Shown piece by piece: positions 52,841 to 61,351 of a stretch of 64,000 nt of DNA. The position numbers and the translations under genes were made by a program. The stretch spans positions 1-64,000 of the forward strand of contig JAJZDZ010000013.1 in the NCBI GenBank assembly GCA_021851325.1, read 5' to 3'. The number at the start of each line of letters is the position of its first letter. Within the stretch, counting starts at the first letter, position 1. Source of the DNA: Pseudomonadota bacterium. Its GTDB lineage: Bacteria > Pseudomonadota > Alphaproteobacteria > Micropepsales > Micropepsaceae. The notes under the pieces were generated by a model. The model worked only from the letters and a program-made list of their open reading frames with translations. It was not told the DNA's origin and did not search any database.

Positions 52841-53565
52841 TTCAGCAAGAGCCTCTCAAGTTCAGCGGGTTCTAAATAAGCATCATCAACTGCGGATACA
52901 TGAGCGCCAACCGACGTTAGCCGCTGTTTCCATGCTGTGATGCGGGCGAGCAATCCACGCTCATTAAAGCGATCCTGTTGTTGCGCTCTATAAAGCATCA
53001 ATACATGCACACCCCTGAGTGTTCTCAACCTAACGGGCCTATGGCGCCCTCTATCTTCGATGAAATCTGAAAGCGCGATAACGCCGTGATAGCCGGGCAT
53101 GTCATTTGCATTCATTAATGACACTGAATTAAATGCCCCCACGATATCGGTTAACGGCTGCGCTTCATGCATGAGTATAAATCGATCGCATCGCTCAATA
53201 AGAAAATCACTCAAAGCTCCAATCTTAGCAAATGTTCCTTTGCTACTAGCAGCTCCAAAAATGTTGGGTGAAAATCGAGCTTGACAGAGAGGAGGCTGAG
53301 AAAGGCTACCGTCTCCAATTTCTAGGTAACGAATGATTACTGGTGGCGTGAGCTCCGGAACCAATTGCGTAATTGTGAGAGCGGTGGCCCGCAGAGCATG
53401 CTGGTCAAGCGGCTTTTCGCGCTGGTTCAGCCATGAACCAGACAGATCAACAAGAACCGTTATATGTGACACGGCCTCGTGTTGAATTCGCATTTGCGCC
53501 GTAGCTGGTGGCGCCAAAAGCAGAAGCAACGCTGCGATAACACGTTTCATGGGCAAGCTAGTCAT
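52837..53565 (-). CDS. Exported von Willebrand A-like protein
   Basis: 242 residues, start overlapping the previous stop (ATGA). A signal peptide (V-I-A-A-L-L-L-L-L-A-P-P-A-T-A-Q, cleavage after A-T-A) precedes strand I-T-V-L-V-D-L-S-G-S-W. The D-x-S-x-S (40-44) is the metal-ion-dependent adhesion (MIDAS) loop of VWA domains. A later S-D-F-I-E-D strand (I-A-L-S-D-F-I-E-D-R-G) supplies a plausible second MIDAS aspartate. Such domains bind a partner through a metal. It is expected in the periplasm, where it may couple the membrane proteins of this operon to another component. Confidence 0.75.
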   Translation of the reverse strand: MTSLPMKRVIAALLLLLAPPATAQMRIQHEAVSHITVLVDLSGSWLNQREKPLDQHALRATALTITQLVPELTPPVIIRYLEIGDGSLSQPPLCQARFSPNIFGAASSKGTFAKIGALSDFLIERCDRFILMHEAQPLTDIVGAFNSVSLMNANDMPGYHGVIALSDFIEDRGRHRPVRLRTLRGVHVLMLYRAQQQDRFNERGLLARITAWKQRLTSVGAHVSAVDDAYLEPAELERLLLK

Positions 53566-55358
53566 AGGGGAGCCGGTGACACGATTGACTCGCGCCCAGA
53601 TCTGCGGTCGAGAATTAGCTGAATTGGATAGCTAGCGGCGTATAGCAAAACTTGAAAGAACAAAAATATAAAGTTCATTGCAAAAGCCATAACACCAAGC
53701 GAGGTATTAATTGCGGACCCTAGGAGATAAAATAATGACAGTGTTGCCGTGGATACCGAAGCGAGTGTCATTCCAAGCCTAGTGCCGCAATAAAGAAGTA
53801 CTAATGCAAAGGTCGTCAATATCAAAAATATGATCACGGCCTCAACTGTAAATAAGCGCGCGGTTATAAACGCATTTCCCAAAATTACGACAGCTAGCAT
53901 GGCAAATCCAGAAATCCTGCCAATGGTGTCTATCGGAAGCGTGGACCCGGGAATGCCCTCGGCGGCGGGAAGTGTATAGGAAGTCCGATGAACTGCATTT
54001 CCCGCGAGAAGCAGCGCAACGGTCTCAGAAAGCGCTAGCGCAATCCCGAGCCACCAGCCCCCATGAAATGTCGCGATAATGCGAAGCGATCGAATCTCGT
54101 ACACATAACTAATACCTACAAATACCAGGATAATGGCTAGAACGATAAATAGGGATTCATAGAACTTGCGCAACATAGCACCACGATCTAATCGTCGACT
54201 ATCTTCCAACCGAATGGCCTGCGCGCGTTCAACCTGCTTCTTTATTTCTGCTTTTGCGCCATGCAAAACGCCAGCCGCAGAGCCGGCATTTTCCTGTGCC
54301 CTTGAAACAAAGACAGTCAAATTGGACAAAGTATCTGCCAGTTGGTCGCGACTACGTCCAATGACCCGATAACTCTGATTTAGCTGATCGACATGACTGT
54401 GACGCTGTACAAGATGTCGGCGCCACTGGCGAACAACATGCGTGTCAGCTAGCAGTGCGACCGACGAAAAAAGTAAATGCCCGGTCCCTGACAAACACAA
54501 AACCAGTGCGGGCCCAAACACACCAAACCACCACCTTGTCCAGAATGGCACGGGATTGGGAGAAAATATGTATACGAACACTTGCTTAAAATTTTGACCC
54601 AAGCCCGCGTAAAAGAGAAACTCTATTGAGGCCAGGAACAAGATGGCTAATAAGGCGGCCACACGCAGCGCATTAGTAGAAGAGGATGCAACAATTCCGA
54701 GGCCAACTTCGACCACTACGAAAGCGAGAGAAATGAGAATCGCTACCGTTGCCCCATACTGCCCCATGCTTTCAGTCATATAGCCAAAAAATTGATTGAG
54801 CATGTATGCATTCACGATACCAGCTGCGATGATAACCGGAGCAACAAATACGAGCGTAACCAATGCTCTGTTATGTCCCTTCTTGATCCGAGAGAAGTCG
54901 TTGGGGTCAGGCGGCTGCATATCTTCGGGCACTAAAACCCGATTTATAGAGTTTGACGCTGCCGTGATCCCACTTTCACACTCAGCCAGAGATTTTTCCA
55001 AACGACCTGCATCAACTTGCAGATTGTCAGCGGCTTCGGCTATGCGACTAAGGGCTAACCTTATTTGCCTGTTTTCCTCCGCAAAGCTGAACATCTGAGC
55101 GTGTTCATCAAGAAAGTGTTCGATAGGGAGTTTCGCGGAGGCAAGTAGCAACTTTGCACGCGCGAAGCACTCTTTTGCAAAAGCTTGCAATACCGAACGT
55201 GCACTAATTAGGAATTTCTCAATAGAACGCCACAGCAAAAATGCGGGGAGTGCCACAGCAATCCAAGCTAGGATTAGGACAAGGGCTACAACAATTGCCC
55301 TAACTATCGATGGCAACATGGGACTGACACTACTTAACTGTACAAAGAACTGGTTCAT
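53562..55358 (-). CDS. Large polytopic membrane protein, first gene of the motor-like operon
   Basis: 598 residues from ATG at 55358, chosen over an upstream start for its GGGGGAGGG ribosome site. About nine to ten membrane helices are seen: residues about 20-42, 170-195, 205-232, 236-256, 278-305, 395-415, 430-450, 480-500, 505-530 and 540-575. Charged helical stretches (about 45-150 and 320-395) lie between them and may be coiled coils. No transporter signature or catalytic motif is recognised. The gene overlaps the VWA-like gene (ATGA) and so is coexpressed with the stator-like pair. Its role could be scaffold, channel or effector; the sequence does not say. Confidence 0.75.
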   Translation of the reverse strand: MNQFFVQLSSVSPMLPSIVRAIVVALVLILAWIAVALPAFLLWRSIEKFLISARSVLQAFAKECFARAKLLLASAKLPIEHFLDEHAQMFSFAEENRQIRLALSRIAEAADNLQVDAGRLEKSLAECESGITAASNSINRVLVPEDMQPPDPNDFSRIKKGHNRALVTLVFVAPVIIAAGIVNAYMLNQFFGYMTESMGQYGATVAILISLAFVVVEVGLGIVASSSTNALRVAALLAILFLASIEFLFYAGLGQNFKQVFVYIFSPNPVPFWTRWWFGVFGPALVLCLSGTGHLLFSSVALLADTHVVRQWRRHLVQRHSHVDQLNQSYRVIGRSRDQLADTLSNLTVFVSRAQENAGSAAGVLHGAKAEIKKQVERAQAIRLEDSRRLDRGAMLRKFYESLFIVLAIILVFVGISYVYEIRSLRIIATFHGGWWLGIALALSETVALLLAGNAVHRTSYTLPAAEGIPGSTLPIDTIGRISGFAMLAVVILGNAFITARLFTVEAVIIFLILTTFALVLLYCGTRLGMTLASVSTATLSLFYLLGSAINTSLGVMAFAMNFIFLFFQVLLYAASYPIQLILDRRSGRESIVSPAPL

Positions 55359-55411
55359 CCCTCCCCCTTTTCCCCTTAGAAAGCTTACTGCTTGAGAGCA
55401 CACGGAATACA

Positions 55412-55428
55412 GTCAAAGTATATTTGAC
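55412..55428. promoter_or_regulatory. GTCAAA-N5-TTTGAC palindrome upstream of the motor-like operon
   Basis: GTCAAA (55412-55417), GTATA, TTTGAC (55423-55428): a perfect 17-base palindrome about 54 bases before the start codon at 55358. On the minus strand it overlaps a TATACT that could be a -10 box. A dimeric regulator binding here would control the operon. No regulator gene is close. Confidence 0.5.
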
Positions 55429-56807
55429 AAGTTACGTCGACACTTCAAGCCTTGGACGCGAGCGCACGGAGGTTTAGTGGTAGGAAAAGTTGGCTGCTAG
55501 GGTATAAAGCTTTCCTTTCGCCGGGCCGTCAGAATCAGAACTACTTGCCGGAAGGGAATAAGTATTTGTTTTAAAACAACATATTTTCTATACTTCCGTG
55601 CGCCAACTATCTCTTGAAAACTCCGATGTTGCCTCGGAGAGGGCGCGCCTTAAGTCAATGCTAGGCGGCCCATAGGCTGCTAAAGGCGAGCCGCGCTGGA
55701 AATTAACCCGCGAGATAGTGCACGGGATCTTCACGGCAGCCTCAGCAAGCGCCACCTGGCCAGCAACGCAACGTCCGACTAGGAAACGAACACTGCCGCT
55801 ATGGCTTTCGTGAGGGGATCTCGCATACGAGGTTCGCGTGCGATTGGAGATCCGGTAGCACGATTTCATATTATGACTATAGTCGGAGTTGCATGGGTTG
55901 CTTGAATGGGCAAATCCGGAGCTTCAAAAACCGGGCGGCATAAATTGCTTTAAACTGCTCGGCGGCGTGCTGCGCCATAGGCGTCATGTGTGAAACTTGT
56001 TCGGCTCGCAGTCCACTCTCGTTTCACATGGTTGGTCGCGGCGCTTGCTTTCCGGCATCAAGCCGACTGCCAACTTAATGCAGTTTTCCGCCACAACCTT
56101 CGTAAACTTTGCCTATATCCCTCTAATCGGGTCAGAGTAGCTGCCAATTTCGGAGTCCATCGATCTTCTCTTCCCACAACCGAATTTAGTCCCAAACGGA
56201 GCTTTCGATAATAAGGATGCTTGGTCATAGCCGATGATCGTGGCCTTAGGAGCGGTGTAGCAGTCCGAGGCGTTGGTGATATCCGCCGGGATAAGCGGGA
56301 GTATCAGGAGCACCTATGGCGCCCCACAACGCTCACCTAAGCCCCAGCGCCAGAGACCACCCGGCACCACTACATCCCGCCTGGACCTCACGTCATATTT
56401 TATGTAACGCGCATCCTGATGCCACCGAAGTTAAGTCATGGCCGAGGCTCGCGACAGAAGCCTCGATGATTTTTGGCATTCGCTGCCTAACTTGTTGAAA
56501 TTCCATGCAGTCCAAAGCCGCGGGCTGCATTTTCCACCGTATATTTTCTAGGACGCCGACAACGCGTTCCAAGTCTAACTCAGCGTCCGCAGCGTTTTGG
56601 TGCCGGTTCAGCATCCCGATCTTTCGCGTCTGAAGAATTAACGGCGCCGAGTACTATGCGGAGATTCCGGGAGGTCCCATTCATTATTTATAGTTACATC
56701 GTTTTAACGTACATATCTTTTTAAACTAACTACGTTTAGCGAGCAGCTCTGGTTGTGCGCCACCGACTGACGCCGGCGTCACACTTGGGCTGCTGTGGGG
56801 GGCGTGG
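55429..56807. other. Long AT-richer intergenic region, possible gene relics
   Basis: Nearly 1.4 kb between the divergent motor-like and exported-protein operons. No full gene is supported. Two minus-strand pieces look like remnants. 56113-56313 reads like a short exported protein (hydrophobic start, then D-C-Y-T-A-P-K-A-T-I-I-G-Y and F-G-T-K-F-G-C-G). 56393-56614 is a 73-codon helical frame (A-E-L-D-L-E-R-V-V-G-V-L-E-N-I). Neither has a convincing ribosome site. Promoters for both operons should lie at the ends. Confidence 0.45.
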
Positions 56808-57995
56808 GTGAACATACCTGGGTGGCAAGGGGGACGCACGCGGGGCGGAGGCTCGGGCGGGCTCATAGCGTTAGTTATCTGGGCAATTTTCGCGGTGCAG
56901 GCCGCGAAGGCTGCCAACATGCCTGTCCTGCACTTTGCGGGCATCGCGCTCGCCGGAAACTATGCGGAGTCCGCCGCCAATTTCCCTTATTCGAGCAAGA
57001 TTATCGCCAACCCACTCCAATTGAACCTGCAACTTGCAACCAAGCTTCAGTCTACACATTTTGCCAACTTCAAGGTCAGCCTGGATCTCGGCGACGTACA
57101 CACCGGCGACGCATTGGGGGTCGCTTTGGTCGTCACCTGGGAAAATGTTGGGCAGGAAAGCTTCCCCGGATTTACCAAGGTCTTCTTAAATCTTCAGGCG
57201 GAAGCATTAGTTTTCAATTTTAAAACCAAGCAGATCGTATCGTCCTTTCCATTCGGCGCCGAATACATTGACGCGCTTCCCCACCAGCAAGCAGTCTCGC
57301 CGGCTAAAATCGAGGCCGAGTTTCGAGCGCTGTACTTGCGTAAGGCTAGCGGTATCCTCGACCAATTCGTCCAGACTATGCGCGCGGCAAAACTTCCTCA
57401 CGCGGGCGCCCTCCGCATCCAAGTTGCAGCCGCATCTCTTTCTCCCGCTGCCGCCCAAACCCTTGGGTCTTATGGCGTGAGCACACAAAAAGGATCGTAT
57501 CTACTACTGAGCTCCTTTGAACGCTATCTGTCCGCAAACTGCCACATTCCCGTCCTTCCACACGCCAACAATCAAGCGATTGGCGGAGTGATGGCAGCGA
57601 GGTTTGCTGATGGGAGCGTTTTTCAGTTCCACATCCCTCAGCCTGATTACGTCATTCGACTCTCGCTGCAAAATGCACGACGAGTTGAAATCTCCCGTAC
57701 TGCGTCTGAACGAGCCCTCGCATATGCGGCTTATCTTAAAGTGGTGATAGATCAGCCTCTCTCGCCGCAACCTGTTCTTTCTGCGTCTTTTAAATACGCC
57801 GCGGTGAAGGTGCTCGCCCTGGGTGCATCCCCCGACAACCCCGAGGGTTTTCAAGAAGCCATCTTCAGCATCTGCGATCAAGTTACCAGAGACTTTGCGG
57901 CCCCCAATCCTAGTTGGGAAGATAAATGGGTCACCGACGAACAGCCTACCGACGCGCTGTCAACCATGCCGGCTTTGATGCGGCGTTTTAGTTAG
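56808..57995 (+). CDS. Exported hypothetical protein, first gene of the FlgT/CsgG-like operon
   Basis: 395 residues from GTG at 56808, with a G-rich ribosome-like site before it. A Gly/Arg N-terminus then L-I-A-L-V-I-W-A-I-F-A-V-Q-A-A-K-A gives a signal peptide, cleaved near A-K-A. The mature protein is beta-rich and Ala/Ser/Gln rich, with one N-C-H cysteine and one S-I-C-D cysteine. No family is recognised. The stop is 11 bases before the next start, so it heads an operon with two more exported proteins and the FlgT/CsgG-like lipoprotein. Probably periplasmic or outer-membrane associated. Confidence 0.72.
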   Translation: MNIPGWQGGRTRGGGSGGLIALVIWAIFAVQAAKAANMPVLHFAGIALAGNYAESAANFPYSSKIIANPLQLNLQLATKLQSTHFANFKVSLDLGDVHTGDALGVALVVTWENVGQESFPGFTKVFLNLQAEALVFNFKTKQIVSSFPFGAEYIDALPHQQAVSPAKIEAEFRALYLRKASGILDQFVQTMRAAKLPHAGALRIQVAAASLSPAAAQTLGSYGVSTQKGSYLLLSSFERYLSANCHIPVLPHANNQAIGGVMAARFADGSVFQFHIPQPDYVIRLSLQNARRVEISRTASERALAYAAYLKVVIDQPLSPQPVLSASFKYAAVKVLALGASPDNPEGFQEAIFSICDQVTRDFAAPNPSWEDKWVTDEQPTDALSTMPALMRRFS

Positions 57996-58006
57996 AGGCA
58001 GATCAC

Positions 58007-59125
58007 GTGAAACCCAATCAAAATAGTCTCTGGTCATTAGTCGCGATTGCGGCAACCGTCATTGTTTTTGGTTCTCTCAGCAGTGCAACTGCTAGACAGC
58101 TTGCAGTAGAGGGACGTGGTGAACTTTCCGGATCGCAGTCTTGGCTTGGTGGAGGTCTCGACAAGGCGTCGAGACAAAAGTTATTAACCCTCGCAGAAGT
58201 CGACGCTATGAACCGCTATGCAGCAGGCTTCTCCACGGCAAAATTCGCCCTCTATAAATCCGCGCAACAGGACATAGCGGTCCACATCGGCGATTACGAA
58301 GCAACGCCGGTCGTTGTCAGCGAGGGTTATGATAAGGCTTCCCACGCTTATGTTATGGTCATCCGGGCCTACATAGATACGGATGAAGTTGACCAGAAAC
58401 TCAATTCCGGAGTTTCTAGCTCTCCCATAGCTCAGCGCAGGATTTCCTTGTCGTTTCTCTTCGTTGCCCGTTCCACAGCGTCAGTCAAAACCTTCGATAA
58501 ACGCGTCACGTCCGTCACGGTTAACAAAGCAAATGCGTCGGCGCGCCAGTCTCAATCGCTATCGGGGGGCGTCGGACAACTTACTAGCACTTCCAACAAT
58601 ACATCTGAAAGCATCACCGGCGGCAATACCGTGCGCCAGGCGGATCAGATTAGTTACGCGGTTTCGTCCCCCGAGGATATGAACACTGCCATGACCCAGG
58701 TCCTGACCGATAATGGCTTTAACGTCTACGACTATCGTGATGTTAGCGCACAGTGCGGCGGCCCGGCTCCAAAGGCAATCTACAAAGAATTCTCGAATGC
58801 AAATATGCTTGGTCGACGTGCTCGACTAAGCGTCTTCAACACGGCAAGAAGATGTCAGGTTAATACCTTCGCGATTGGGACGCTTGATGTAGGTCTACAG
58901 GATACAGATCCGGTAACAGGTATGAAGAGAGTTTATGTCTCTGTTCGAGCCCAAGTCGACGATCTAAGCGGGCTGCTACCAAGGCTGATTGCCTCGGTGG
59001 GTCCTGTTCAATACGCGGGGCTTGGACCTAACCAACAGGTGGCTACCCGGAACGCCTTATTGCTGGCTGCACACCACGCCGCAGAGGAAATCAGCAATCA
59101 ACTCAAATCAAGGGGAATGCAGTGA
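58007..59125 (+). CDS. Exported protein with FlgT/LPP20-like N-terminal region
   Basis: 372 residues from GTG at 58007. A signal peptide (L-V-A-I-A-A-T-V-I-V-F-G-S-L-S-S-A-T-A) is followed by a stretch where K-L-L-T-L-A-E-V-D-A-M-N-R-Y is succeeded by V-V-V-S-E-G-Y-D and Y-V-M-V-I-R-A-Y-I-D. That helix-strand-strand pattern is like FlgT/LPP20 N-terminal domains. Ser/Thr/Asn-rich repeats (about 165-215) separate it from a C-terminal domain with C-G-G-P and R-R-C-Q cysteines. The downstream protein has a similar N-terminus, hinting at partners or an ancient duplication. Function is unknown; likely part of an envelope ring. Confidence 0.72.
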   Translation: MKPNQNSLWSLVAIAATVIVFGSLSSATARQLAVEGRGELSGSQSWLGGGLDKASRQKLLTLAEVDAMNRYAAGFSTAKFALYKSAQQDIAVHIGDYEATPVVVSEGYDKASHAYVMVIRAYIDTDEVDQKLNSGVSSSPIAQRRISLSFLFVARSTASVKTFDKRVTSVTVNKANASARQSQSLSGGVGQLTSTSNNTSESITGGNTVRQADQISYAVSSPEDMNTAMTQVLTDNGFNVYDYRDVSAQCGGPAPKAIYKEFSNANMLGRRARLSVFNTARRCQVNTFAIGTLDVGLQDTDPVTGMKRVYVSVRAQVDDLSGLLPRLIASVGPVQYAGLGPNQQVATRNALLLAAHHAAEEISNQLKSRGMQ

Positions 59126-59814
59126 TGAAACTGAAAATTACGATCCCGTTAGCAGGCGCACTCGTGGCAGGGACGCTCCTGGTCACAGCAACGCCAGGCC
59201 AGGCTGGCCTACTGGGCGGACTTTCTAGTGCACTTAATCCTTCCGCTCCCCCCACCAATTCCGCCGAGACAGCCAACTTGGGTCAGGACCTAACAGGTTT
59301 GAATGGCCGCTTCGCGTCGTCAATGCGCGAAATGCTGATGGCCCAGGCTCTCACACTATTGGCCCTTGGTGATCAAGCTAAAGGTGATCAACTGACGACA
59401 GAGGCGAAGTCCTTACAAGGCGTCAACGACATCAATGTCGTGGCCAGATCGATTACTGTATCAGAAAGCGCATCGACCGAAATCAATCAGAAGATGAAGG
59501 CGTCGACCAAGCTTAGTCGCGCTTCAAAAGGCGACTTGGCCAGCGCCGTGCCCTACTACCTTGCTGGTAGTGTACAGGCAGCGGGCTTACCGAACGCCTA
59601 CCAATCGTGGATCGCACGAGCACGTTCAAGCGCCACTGGTGGCGGGGCGATTGGCATGCTATCGGGCGGCGGTCTAGGCAACTTGGGATCTGTGGTCACG
59701 GTGACGTCAAAGCTACCTTCGCTAATTTCCACGTGGGGAACCACGACCCACAACTTTGTTCGTTTCGCGCAGGGTAATCAGGTTAATACGGGTGACCTTG
59801 CTAGCAAGATCTAG
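59125..59814 (+). CDS. Exported Ala/Gly/Ser-rich hypothetical protein
   Basis: 229 residues from ATG at 59125, which overlaps the previous stop by one base (TGATG), with AAGGGG upstream. A signal peptide (I-P-L-A-G-A-L-V-A-G-T-L-L-V-T-A-T-P-G-Q-A) leads to a helical middle (M-R-E-M-L-M-A-Q-A-L-T-L-L-A-L-G) and a Gly-rich loop (G-G-G-A-I-G-M-L-S-G-G-G-L-G-N-L-G). There are no cysteines in the mature part. No family is recognised. Its place between two FlgT-like proteins suggests a structural subunit or a substrate of the CsgG-like lipoprotein; this is inference. Confidence 0.7.
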   Translation: MKLKITIPLAGALVAGTLLVTATPGQAGLLGGLSSALNPSAPPTNSAETANLGQDLTGLNGRFASSMREMLMAQALTLLALGDQAKGDQLTTEAKSLQGVNDINVVARSITVSESASTEINQKMKASTKLSRASKGDLASAVPYYLAGSVQAAGLPNAYQSWIARARSSATGGGAIGMLSGGGLGNLGSVVTVTSKLPSLISTWGTTTHNFVRFAQGNQVNTGDLASKI

Positions 59815-59840
59815 ATCCAGCTTATAAAATGGAGGGAGGG

Positions 59841-61280
59841 ATGCCGCGATTGGCTCTTCGTGGAAGCGTGGTTCCACTCGTTACGGGATGTGCAGTTGCG
59901 TTGCTGCTGGCATCATGCAGTCGACATCCTTCCACGTCCCAAACAGCCGCCACATCAACTAGGCATCCCGCTAAACCTGGCGTTACCCGTGTCCAAAGTC
60001 AGGCCCAAGGCGTAGGCAAGACTTTCGACGAAGCGTTGCAAGACGCTCTGGTACTGGCGGTCTCAAAAATTAACGGTGAGCGCGTAGCCAAGAGCATCGA
60101 TATGAAGTCGATGCTCATGGATTACCATGCCCATAGTTCTACAGCCGGTCATTACAATGAACATAGCAGCGGCGAATTCGGAATGGCTGGTCATGCCAAC
60201 AGCCAATCTAGTTCCATATCTGCAAGTACCTCTAGCGCGGCGAGCGGCACCTTTTCAGGGGGGGCCTCAGTCTCAGGATCATTTAGTAACCAGCAGACTG
60301 CAGTTGACGTGTCCTCCCAAACAGGGGGAGCCGTTCGGAGTTTTCAAGTAGATGGAAGCCATCAGTCAAATGGGCTTTGGTTCGTCGACGTGACCGCTGA
60401 AGTCCCAACATACAGGGCCTCGGAAGCGAGTCATAGATTAACGATTGCAGTTCTACCGTTCCGAGTTAGCCACGATGATGCTGCGACGGATACGTTTTCA
60501 AATGCGATTAGGAGCACCTTGGTGAGCGACTTGGCTCGGTCAAACAAAATTGCTGTTTTGGACCGAGACTATAGCGCTGAAGAACTGTCGGAACTGGCCC
60601 GTGACACCAGTGCCAATTTTTCACCGAACGCGAGTGCTCGTGCGGGCCACCTATTAGGCGCAGATTACATTATTGTAGGGACGATAGGGCCGGCTGGCGT
60701 TTCGCGAGATTCTATGAAGCTGGTAGGTATGGATAGGACAATCTATGGCGCCACCCACGCCTACGGCGCGGTGAACTTTCGGGTTATCGAAACGGCTACC
60801 GGCGTAGTGCAAGCATCCGGTTCCGCGACGGAAGAAGGATATCCTTCAGAAACCCTGAATGATCTGGCTAAAGCAGAGGCGGAAGCAATTGCGGAAAGGA
60901 CAATTCGGTCGCTATTTCCACTTCGGATAGAGGCTTATCAGGGCGGCGTGCTCTACCTGGACGAAGGCGGAAATGAAGTTCACGTGGGCGATCGTCTGGC
61001 AGTGTTTCAGCAGGGACAGCCGATCATAGATGCAGATACCCACCAGGCAGTAGGCCACACCGAAACGCCTGTTGGCACAATTTCCGTGTTTTACGTTGGC
61101 TCACGCTTAGCTCAAGCACGATGGACACAGAAATCCCGGAAAACCTTTCAGGTAGCGGATTTAATTGCCCGCCCGTTACCAGACAATCCGTCAACAATTC
61201 ATAGGTCTAAGGCCGAGACAAAGTCCGCTAAACGACCGGTTGTTACAAAGCCCATGGTCAAGCAAGGGGTCGACTATTAA
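59841..61280 (+). CDS. FlgT/CsgG-like outer-membrane lipoprotein
   Basis: 479 residues from ATG at 59841, preceded by GGAGGGAGGG. The signal ends in lipobox L-L-A-S-C (C26). Residues about 45-85 match a FlgT-N-like helix (G-V-G-K-T-F-D-E-A-L-Q-D-A-L-V-L-A-V). A Ser/Gly-rich insert (about 95-160) follows. Residues about 190-370 form a CsgG/TolB-N-like domain (R-L-T-I-A-V-L-P-F-R-V ... L-L-G-A-D-Y-I-I-V-G-T-I). The C-terminal 100 residues have V-H-V-G-D-R-L-A-V-F and V-G-T-I-S-V-F-Y-V, as in FlgT-C. FlgT rings the sodium-driven flagellar motor and CsgG is a secretion pore, so this is probably the outer-membrane part of the machine. Confidence 0.78.
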   Translation: MPRLALRGSVVPLVTGCAVALLLASCSRHPSTSQTAATSTRHPAKPGVTRVQSQAQGVGKTFDEALQDALVLAVSKINGERVAKSIDMKSMLMDYHAHSSTAGHYNEHSSGEFGMAGHANSQSSSISASTSSAASGTFSGGASVSGSFSNQQTAVDVSSQTGGAVRSFQVDGSHQSNGLWFVDVTAEVPTYRASEASHRLTIAVLPFRVSHDDAATDTFSNAIRSTLVSDLARSNKIAVLDRDYSAEELSELARDTSANFSPNASARAGHLLGADYIIVGTIGPAGVSRDSMKLVGMDRTIYGATHAYGAVNFRVIETATGVVQASGSATEEGYPSETLNDLAKAEAEAIAERTIRSLFPLRIEAYQGGVLYLDEGGNEVHVGDRLAVFQQGQPIIDADTHQAVGHTETPVGTISVFYVGSRLAQARWTQKSRKTFQVADLIARPLPDNPSTIHRSKAETKSAKRPVVTKPMVKQGVDY

Positions 61281-61351
61281 CCAGGCTACGTCATCCGACC
61301 TAAGCTGAGATCCGAGCAAAGCATACAGACTGAACCTAGAAGCTGGGACAC

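Noticed and set aside
51052-55358. Calling the motor-like operon Zorya
   Set aside because: Only the stator-like pair resembles ZorAB. ZorC, ZorD and ZorE are absent and the other two genes are unlike them, so the name is not justified.
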